Assembly (NCBI RefSeq): GCF_014236795.1
Contig: NZ_CP049017.1
Span: forward strand, 3,388,001-3,452,000
Length of the DNA stretch: 64,000 bases
Source: Xanthomonas theicola
Lineage (GTDB): Bacteria; Pseudomonadota; Gammaproteobacteria; Xanthomonadales; Xanthomonadaceae
Direction: 5' to 3'
The translations under genes and the position numbers were made by a program. The notes under the pieces are model-generated. The model saw only the letters and a program-made list of their open reading frames with translations, did not search any database and was not told the DNA's origin. This document shows positions 58,315 to 64,000 of the stretch, in pieces. The stretch's first letter is position 1. The number at the start of each line of letters is the position of its first letter.

Positions 58315-58500
58315 TCACCCAACTCCGGGGAAGGCCGCCCTGATCTGAGGAAGAAGTAGGCCTCATCGCGGTAACCGTAGGTATCGGATCCGACGGTCGA
58401 GAACTCCCGCAACAACGCCGTGTTCCGCAATGTGTCCACAGCGTTGCGGCCGCCGCGGTGTCGATGCAGTGCGGACCCTGCGCAAATCGGCATTCAATCT
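58315..58500 (-). pseudogene. Transposase C-terminal remnant
   Basis: Minus strand reads VDTLRNTALLREFSTVGSDT then YGYRDEAYFFL, and after a one-base slip IRAAFPGVG followed by TGA at 58315-58317. The GYRDEAYFFLKIRAAFPG pattern resembles C-termini of ISL3-like transposases, but only about 55 residues remain. Family is uncertain. Confidence 0.4.
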
Positions 58501-58798
58501 GGAGAATATCGCATAAAGCGGCATCGTCTACAAGAGCGACGTGGCAGCGTGTTGACAACGTTGTCGCCGCATTGCAGGTTAAGTCGGCGAGTGCGCCAGG
58601 GGATCTGTGCGCTCGCACGCTCGTCATTCCTTGAGCGCGCCGATGCGGCGCAGCGCAGCCCATGCCATCGCATGCATACGGCTGCGCTGTGGGCAACGGC
58701 AGCGCCGGGGAGGCCCTGTCCGGCGACAGGACGAGGACGCGCATCGCCACGCCGTCGTCCGTCGGCGTTCCGCCCCAGCCTGCAGCAGGGAGATCCGC
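58501..58798. other. Intergenic stretch before the TonB-dependent receptor
   Basis: About 300 bases that presumably hold the receptor's promoter. I see no gene, repeat or clear operator. GTGTTGACAACGTTGTCGCC near 58550 contains a -35-like TTGACA inside a small palindrome (GACAACGTTGTC), which could be a regulator site. Confidence 0.35.
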
Positions 58799-61690
58799 AT
58801 GCTTCGTCATCACTTCACCACTCTCGCGCTCGGCATCGTGCTGGCGCTGCACGGCGCGCCCGAGGCGCTGGCGCAGGACGCCGACGACGACGCAGCGCCC
58901 AAGGCCGCCGCCACCGACCTGGGTCAGGTCGTCGTCACCGGATCGCGGATCAAACGCTCGGACGTGGAGGGCGCCGAACCGGTGGTGGTGATCAGCGCGC
59001 AGCAGATCCAGCAGGAAGGCTTCCTCACCGTGTACGACGTGCTCAACACGCTCAACCAGCAGGGCAGCGTCGAGGCCGATACGCGCTATGGCTCGCACAC
59101 GCCCAACGCCTCGCCGGTGAGCCTGCGCGACCTCGGTCCCGGGCGCACCCTGCTGCTGGTCAACGGCCATCGCGTCGCCGACTACCCGCAGCCGTACGCG
59201 GGCGAGAGCAACTTCGCCAACTACAGCAACATCCCGTCCGCGGCGGTGGAGCGGATCGAGATCCTGACCGGCGGCGCCTCGGCGATCTACGGCTCGGACG
59301 CGGTGGCGGGCGTCATCAACGTGATCCTGAAGAAGGGCTACGAAGGCAACCAGGTGCGCCTGCGCGGCGGCACCGCCACCGAGGGCGGCCGCGACGTATT
59401 CGACCTGTCCTGGGTCGGCGGCACCGGCGGCGACAGGTGGAACCTGACCTATGCGCTGCAGTGGACGCGGCGCGATCCCCTGTCGGTCGGCGAGCGCCCG
59501 AAGATGGACGACCAGGACGACGAGTCCTACAGCAACTGGACCGCGCAGGCGCGCAAGTACGGCTTCAATTCCGCCACCGGCCTGACCTTGCTCGACGCCG
59601 GCAGCAACCAGCGCCTGGCCCCCCCCCCCGGCACCTGCGCGCGCTTCGGCGGCCAGTTCATCGATGCGCAGCGGCTGAGCTACGACTACAACAGCGACAC
59701 CGTCAGAAACCTCGGCGGCTACTGCGGCATGGCCCACGACTATGCCGACTGGCTCGCCGCCAGCGGCGGCGACAGCGGTTCGGCCTATCTCTACGGCACC
59801 TTCGATTTCGACAACGGCATGCAGGCCTGGAGCACGCTGTCGGTGAACAAGAGCATCGGCTACTGGAGCTACGATCCGCCGTACGTGTACCTGGGCCCGT
59901 TCCGCGACACCGGCAGCGACCGCAACTTGTACGCGATCCGCCAGCTGACCCGCTACGAATCCGGCGGCTGGAAGAACCTGGCCAATACCACCAAGGAACT
60001 GTCCTGGGACCTGAGCGCCGGGCTCAAGGGCACGCTGGCCGACCGCTTCGACTGGGAAGTCGCGCTCGGCCGCGCGCGCTACACCACCGACGAATACGTG
60101 CGCACCGTGGACACGCAGAAGGCCACCGACTACTTCCTCGGCGCGCAACTGGGCAGCACCGCGGACGGCACCCCGATCTACGACCTCAACGAGGAACGCT
60201 GGTACCAGCCGCTCACCGGCACGCAGTACAACGACCTGGCGGTGAAGGCGCACAACCAGGCCGATTCGTGGGTCAACCAGGCCAGCGCCAACATCACCGG
60301 CGAACTGTTCCAGGGCTGGGCCGGGCCGATCAAGTTCGCCGCGGTCGGCGAGGTGGCCAAGCAGGGCTACCGGCTCGATCCCGATCCCTGCGCCAACACC
60401 TGCTATCCGCTGGACGTCGTCGATTACGGCGGCGGCGAGCGCCTGCGCTATTCGGGCGGCATCGAGTTCGACGTACCGCTGCTGTCTTCGCTCAACGCCA
60501 GCCTGGCCGCGCGCCACGACCGCTACGGCGACTACAAGTCCTACAGCAGCGACCTGGGCTCGGCGATCGGCAAGCAGAGCGACACCACCTGGAGCACCGG
60601 CCTGGAGTGGCGTCCGCTCAACACGCTGCTGCTGCGCGGCAGCCTCGCCACCAGCTTCCGCGCCCCGGACATGCACTACGTGCTCGGCGAACCCAGTTCC
60701 ACCCAGCAGACCGTGATCGACCAGTACCGCTGCATCCAGCAGGGCTACTACCTGACCGGCGGCTGCAGCGCCGAGAACGCCGACGTCTACTACCTGATGC
60801 AGGTCAACCGCCGCGGCACGCCGGACCTGGAATCGGAGCACGGGCGTTCGGCCACCGCCGGCTTCGTCTGGGACATCGCCGACGGCCTGTCGCTGACCGT
60901 CGACTACTACAAGATCCGCCTGCAGGACATGATCAAGGACCTCAACCGCGACGAGATCCTGAGCGCCGAAGCGGGCTGCCGCACCGGCCTGACCACCGCC
61001 GGCGGCGTGTGGGTCAACCCGGGCGGCGCCGAATACTGCGCGCGCATCGTCTCGCGGGTGGCACGCGATGCCAGCGGCCGCGTGACCGGCGTCGAGCAGG
61101 GCCCGATCAACATCGCGCAGATGCAGGTGTCCGGCGTCGATGCCTCGCTGAAGTACCGCATGGACACCGCGCGCTGGGGCAACTTCAGCTTCGCTCTGGA
61201 CTACAACAACCTGATCGGCTACCGCGAGCAGACCTACCGTACCGACGACTACAAGAACCTGCGCGACCAGAAGATCCGCAGCAAGCTGCGCGGCAGCGTG
61301 CACTGGGAGAACGGCGGCCCGCTGGACCTGACCGTCTACGTCAAGCGCTTCGGCTCCACCCAGGCGGTGAACTGGGGTACCTGCACGCGCTTCGACGACG
61401 GCTACCAGCCGAGTCCGTCCGACGCATGCCGGGTCACCGACAGCGCCAACCCGCACTTCGGCGACAGCACCACCCGCTACTTCGGCCGGGTCGGCCCGGC
61501 GGTGTACTGGAACCTGACCGCCGGCTACCGCATCACCCCGAAGATGAAGGTGAATCTGTACGTCAACAACGTGCTCAACACCACCGGCTACGACAACAAG
61601 GAACGCTACTACGGCTACCAGTTCTACAACACCACGCTGTACGACGCGGTCGGGCGCGAGGTGGCGGCTGAGTATGTGTTCGACTTTTGA
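58799..61690 (+). CDS. TonB-dependent outer-membrane receptor
   Basis: 963 residues. Signal peptide (MLRHHFTTLALGIVLALHGA, then PEALAQ), TonB-box-like region (DLGQVVVTGSRIKRSDVEGA), plug domain with NPLQ/GRTLLLVNGHRVADYP, SAAVERIEILTGGASAIYGS and DAVAGVINVILKKGY, and a 22-strand barrel ending AAEYVFDF with C-terminal Phe. The substrate is unknown; xanthomonads have many such receptors for plant carbohydrates and iron. The GSRIKR form of the box is typical of carbohydrate or oligopeptide receptors in this group. The ATG at 58799 follows AGGGAG. Confidence 0.92.
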   Translation: MLRHHFTTLALGIVLALHGAPEALAQDADDDAAPKAAATDLGQVVVTGSRIKRSDVEGAEPVVVISAQQIQQEGFLTVYDVLNTLNQQGSVEADTRYGSHTPNASPVSLRDLGPGRTLLLVNGHRVADYPQPYAGESNFANYSNIPSAAVERIEILTGGASAIYGSDAVAGVINVILKKGYEGNQVRLRGGTATEGGRDVFDLSWVGGTGGDRWNLTYALQWTRRDPLSVGERPKMDDQDDESYSNWTAQARKYGFNSATGLTLLDAGSNQRLAPPPGTCARFGGQFIDAQRLSYDYNSDTVRNLGGYCGMAHDYADWLAASGGDSGSAYLYGTFDFDNGMQAWSTLSVNKSIGYWSYDPPYVYLGPFRDTGSDRNLYAIRQLTRYESGGWKNLANTTKELSWDLSAGLKGTLADRFDWEVALGRARYTTDEYVRTVDTQKATDYFLGAQLGSTADGTPIYDLNEERWYQPLTGTQYNDLAVKAHNQADSWVNQASANITGELFQGWAGPIKFAAVGEVAKQGYRLDPDPCANTCYPLDVVDYGGGERLRYSGGIEFDVPLLSSLNASLAARHDRYGDYKSYSSDLGSAIGKQSDTTWSTGLEWRPLNTLLLRGSLATSFRAPDMHYVLGEPSSTQQTVIDQYRCIQQGYYLTGGCSAENADVYYLMQVNRRGTPDLESEHGRSATAGFVWDIADGLSLTVDYYKIRLQDMIKDLNRDEILSAEAGCRTGLTTAGGVWVNPGGAEYCARIVSRVARDASGRVTGVEQGPINIAQMQVSGVDASLKYRMDTARWGNFSFALDYNNLIGYREQTYRTDDYKNLRDQKIRSKLRGSVHWENGGPLDLTVYVKRFGSTQAVNWGTCTRFDDGYQPSPSDACRVTDSANPHFGDSTTRYFGRVGPAVYWNLTAGYRITPKMKVNLYVNNVLNTTGYDNKERYYGYQFYNTTLYDAVGREVAAEYVFDF

Positions 61691-61798
61691 GGCGGGACCC
61701 GGGACCGGGGACTCGGGACTCGAAGAGCCGAGAACCGGTCCGCACGCGAGAGCCTGCTTTGCGAGTCCCGAGTCCCGAGTCCCGAGTCCGGCCGCCAC
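61690..61798. repeat. Inverted cluster of GGGACTC heptamers
   Basis: GGGACCCGGGACCGGGGACT-type units at 61690-61719 are followed, inverted, by GAGTCCCGAGTCCCGAGTCC at 61766-61785, able to form a long hairpin after the receptor gene. A small inverted repeat CCACAGTTGC/GCAACTGTGG follows at 61794-61820 and could terminate the receptor transcript. Confidence 0.65.
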
Positions 61799-61852
61799 AG
61801 TTGCATCAGCAACTGTGGCACTCCCCCAAACGCTGTGTTATCAATGCACCTC

Positions 61853-61936
61853 ATGAATGCTTCCTGCCGCAGCTTTTACTTTTGGTACTACGGTTTTCCG
61901 ATGCCGCTGGCGGAGGAAGGAGTGCGTTCACCCTGA
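61853..61936 (+). CDS. Aromatic-rich leader peptide of aroG
   Basis: A 27-codon frame beginning MNASCRSFYFWYYGFPMPLA and ending at TGA 61936. Residues 8-15 are FYFWYYGF: seven of eight are Phe, Tyr or Trp. It lies just upstream of an attenuator and of DAHP synthase, the entry step of aromatic synthesis. This is the layout of ribosome-mediated attenuation, in which stalling at aromatic codons when charged tRNAs are scarce favours the antiterminator. Confidence 0.85.
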   Translation: MNASCRSFYFWYYGFPMPLAEEGVRSP

Positions 61937-61988
61937 AGGAAACTTCAGCCGCATCCCGAAAGCCGCCAGCGAACCTGGCGGCTTTTTT
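61905..61988 (+). promoter_or_regulatory. Attenuator: antiterminator and terminator upstream of aroG
   Basis: The terminator is GCCGCCAG (61962-61969), a five-base loop, CTGGCGGC (61975-61982), then six T residues (61983-61988). The leader-peptide segment CGCTGGCGG (61905-61913) is an exact nine-base complement of CCGCCAGCG (61963-61971). It can therefore sequester the first arm of the terminator. The antiterminator arm lies just past the aromatic codons and before the leader stop, so a ribosome reaching the stop would cover it and allow termination. Confidence 0.82.
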
Positions 61989-62036
61989 CATGCCGCCGGA
62001 CCTGGCCCCCACCCAGAACCCGACGAGAGATTCCCC

Positions 62037-63110
62037 ATGGCCCCGCATACCGACGATCTGCGCATCCGCAAGATCGAACCGCTGATCCCGCCCGCCTATC
62101 TGCTGTCGCTGCTGCCCTGTGACGAACAGGTCTCGCAGACCGTCGCCGCCTCGCACGCGGCGCTGCACGAAATCCTGCACGGCCGCGACGACCGCCTGGC
62201 GGTGGTGATCGGCCCGTGCTCGATCCACGATCCGGTGGCGGCAATGGAGTACGCGCAACGCCTGCGCCCGCTGCGCGACACCTACGGCGACGCGCTGGAG
62301 ATCGTGATGCGGGTGTACTTCGAGAAGCCGCGCACCACGGTCGGCTGGAAGGGCCTGATCAACGATCCCAACCTGGATGGCAGCTTCGACATCAACAAGG
62401 GCCTGCGCCTGGCGCGCGGCCTGCTGCGCGACATCAACCGCCTCGGCCTGCCGGCCGGCGTGGAATTCCTCGACATCATCTCGCCGCAGTACATCGCCGA
62501 CCTGGTGGCCTGGGGCGCGATCGGCGCGCGCACCACCGAAAGCCAGGTGCACCGCGAACTGGCTTCGGGGCTGTCGTGCCCGGTCGGGTTTAAGAACGGC
62601 ACCAGCGGCGACGTCAAGATCGCGGTCGACGCGGTCGGCGCGGCCTCGCATCCGCATCACTTCCTGGCGGTGACCAAGGACGGGCAGACCGCGGTCGCCA
62701 CCACCACCGGCAACCCCGATTGCCACGTGATCCTGCGCGGCGGCAAGCTGCCCAACTACGATGCGGCCAGCGTCGCCGCCGCCGGCCAGGTGCTGGAGAA
62801 GGCCGGGTTGCCGGCACGGCTGATGGTCGATGCCAGCCACGCCAACAGCGGCAAGAACCCGGACAACCAGCCGAAGGTGATCGAGGACATCGCCGCGCAG
62901 CTGGAAGCCGGGCAGACCCGCATCGTCGGCGCGATGGTGGAGAGCCACCTGGTCGGCGGCCGCCAGGAACTGGTCGACGGCCAGCCGCTGCGCTACGGGC
63001 AGAGCATCACCGACGGCTGCATCGACTGGGACAGCTCGGTGCAGGTGCTGGAGCGCCTGGCGCAGGCGGTGCGCGCACGGCGCCAGGCACGGCTTTCGCA
63101 GGCTGCCTGA
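62037..63110 (+). CDS. aroG: 3-deoxy-7-phosphoheptulonate (DAHP) synthase, class I
   Basis: 357 residues. Condenses phosphoenolpyruvate and erythrose-4-phosphate, the first step of the shikimate pathway. Motifs of the AroF/G/H family: LAVVIGPCSIHDPVAAMEYA, RVYFEKPRTTVGWKGLINDP, the KNGTSGDVKIAVDAVGAASH segment and MVDASHANSGKNPDNQ, plus SHLVGGRQ and YGQSITDGCIDW. Which aromatic amino acid inhibits it cannot be read with certainty. ATG 62037 follows GAGAGA and begins MAPHTDDLRIRKIEPLIPPA. The upstream attenuator responds, by its codons, to all three aromatic amino acids. Confidence 0.94.
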   Translation: MAPHTDDLRIRKIEPLIPPAYLLSLLPCDEQVSQTVAASHAALHEILHGRDDRLAVVIGPCSIHDPVAAMEYAQRLRPLRDTYGDALEIVMRVYFEKPRTTVGWKGLINDPNLDGSFDINKGLRLARGLLRDINRLGLPAGVEFLDIISPQYIADLVAWGAIGARTTESQVHRELASGLSCPVGFKNGTSGDVKIAVDAVGAASHPHHFLAVTKDGQTAVATTTGNPDCHVILRGGKLPNYDAASVAAAGQVLEKAGLPARLMVDASHANSGKNPDNQPKVIEDIAAQLEAGQTRIVGAMVESHLVGGRQELVDGQPLRYGQSITDGCIDWDSSVQVLERLAQAVRARRQARLSQAA

Positions 63111-63232
63111 GCGGCGCGGTGACGCGGCAGGCACCGGGCCGGTGGTGCCCGTCGCCCGAAAGATTCGCCGCCATCGCGATGCCCGCCGCGGCCCGAGCAA
63201 AGCAGCAAGCACGAACCGCGCTTGCCGCTTTT

Positions 63233-63256
63233 TGTAGGAGCGGCTTCAGCCGCGAC
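63233..63256. repeat. Dispersed palindrome TGTAGGAGCGGCTTCAGCCG
   Basis: Best-conserved copy of the palindrome seen at 3106 and 14526. Confidence 0.65.
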
Positions 63257-63342
63257 AAGCGAAGAAGCAATGCACTTCAGCTCAGGTGACAACAGAGGCT
63301 GAAGCCTCCTCCAAAGCGAACCTGGAAGGGGTCGCCCGCCTT

Positions 63343-63366
63343 TGTAGCAGCGGCTTCAGCCGCGAC
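63343..63366. repeat. Dispersed palindrome, second copy in the gap
   Basis: One-base variant (TGTAGCAGCGGCTTCAGCCG) 110 bases from the previous copy and in the same orientation, a typical REP-pair spacing. Confidence 0.65.
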
Positions 63367-63677
63367 ATGCTGCGTCAACCAGAGCAGCCTGGCGCGTGCG
63401 GTGCGGTGCTGCGCCAGGCGCGTCCTATCGCAAGCGGCCGTGTGCGCGTGGCAGGTCGCAGGCAACACCCAGGGCGTCCGTTGCGTGTCGCCAAAAAAGA
63501 CCCGGCCGTGCCGTCGAATCCAAAGGGAGAGAGCCTCTTCATCGACGGCATCCGGCCGGTGGTGACGTTATGCGCCCGTGCCGTGGCTGCGGTTTGCCGG
63601 CGTGTGCCAGCGGCTGGCAAGGTGTTCGGGTTGCGTTAAAGCCGGTTTCGGGGCGGTTCAGCGCGCAGGCGACGTGC

Positions 63678-63989
63678 TCAGCGATCCGGCGTGCAGGTCG
63701 CGGCATATGCGCCGTCGGCCGTGGCCGCACAATCGGCGACGACCAGGAACGCCAGCTTGCGTCCGCGCGGCAGTTGCTTGATCGCCCACTCCGCGCGCGA
63801 GGCGGCCGCCCGATCTGGATAGGCGCGGCTGGCGAGCAGGCGCAGCGGCGGATGCGCGCGCGTGTACTTGGCGCCGGTGCCGCGCAGGTGCGCCTGGTAG
63901 CGCGCCTGCAGATCGGTGGTGATGCCCGCGTAATAGCTGCCGTTGCGGCATTCGAGCAGGTAGAGGAACCAGGGCGACGTGGAGGCCAT
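63678..63989 (-). CDS. GIY-YIG family protein (UPF0213 type)
   Basis: 103 residues consisting of a single GIY-YIG domain: [20 protein letters not shown] (the GIY and YIG parts appear as FLYLLE and YYAGIT), [20 protein letters not shown] with the conserved arginine, and [18 protein letters not shown]. Family members of this size (UPF0213, YhbQ type) may act on nucleic acids; the role is unclear. The C-terminus has a short Ala-rich extension. Full gene inside the window; ATG at 63989. Confidence 0.9.
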   Translation of the reverse strand: MASTSPWFLYLLECRNGSYYAGITTDLQARYQAHLRGTGAKYTRAHPPLRLLASRAYPDRAAASRAEWAIKQLPRGRKLAFLVVADCAATADGAYAATCTPDR

Positions 63990-64000
63990 CGGCGCATTAT

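Larger units (their letters stand above)
63111..63677. other. Intergenic stretch with REP-like palindromes
   Basis: 567 bases between convergent aroG and the GIY-YIG gene. It holds two copies of the dispersed palindrome (63233 and 63343). Open frames exist but have no recognisable protein features. Confidence 0.5.

Overview
The window is high-GC, densely coded gammaproteobacterial DNA. The gene set and local order (lptM-dapF-DUF484-xerC, an AlgR-type regulator next to hemC, a short OpgH, PPi-type phosphofructokinase, rpoD, groESL, many xanthomonad-type IS5, IS3, IS630 and IS110 elements, and GAGCGGCTTCAGCCGCGAC palindromes) point to Xanthomonas or a close relative. The species cannot be fixed from sequence alone; this is inference from family knowledge.

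Layout. Bases 1-21.3 kb are ordinary chromosome: cell-wall and lysine genes, two S9 peptidases, a lipocalin, regulators, heme synthesis, osmoregulated glucan synthesis and a two-component pair. Several small genes here are broken by frameshifts. Bases 21.3-39.9 kb hold a complete type I-F CRISPR-Cas system on the minus strand: cas1, cas2-3, csy1, csy2, csy3, csy4, a leader, then an array of 58 repeats and 57 spacers running leftwards. The array has been hit repeatedly. A truncated IS630 sits at its old end. A three-deep nest of four insertion sequences sits inside one spacer. An IS5 copy has split the leader. Bases 40.1-41.8 kb are scars: hydrolase and LysR fragments and a piece of conjugative traD interrupted by an IS5-type element. 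Bases 41.9-64 kb return to chromosome (adk, pfp, rpoD, dtd, lpxL, a tlpA-dsbD-cutA cluster, a secreted endonuclease, groESL, a TonB-dependent receptor, aroG and a GIY-YIG gene), with IS graveyards at 43.9-45.8 and 49.4-50.7 kb.

The most interesting element lies in the cas2-3/csy1 intergenic region. Two degenerate I-F repeats keep their hairpins, one through paired base changes. They flank a 25-nt spacer-like guide that matches two tandem targets. Both targets carry the I-F CC PAM and abut the TTGACA -35 box of the csy promoter. This has the structure of a crRNA-like autorepressor (CreR-type) of the Csy complex. The same locus carries an IS5 insertion in the CRISPR leader at an IHF site, and an inverted pair of IS5 copies that could flip 35 repeats. 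A second regulatory find is a ribosome-mediated attenuator upstream of aroG, with an aromatic-rich leader peptide (run FYFWYYGF), an antiterminator pairing and a terminator.
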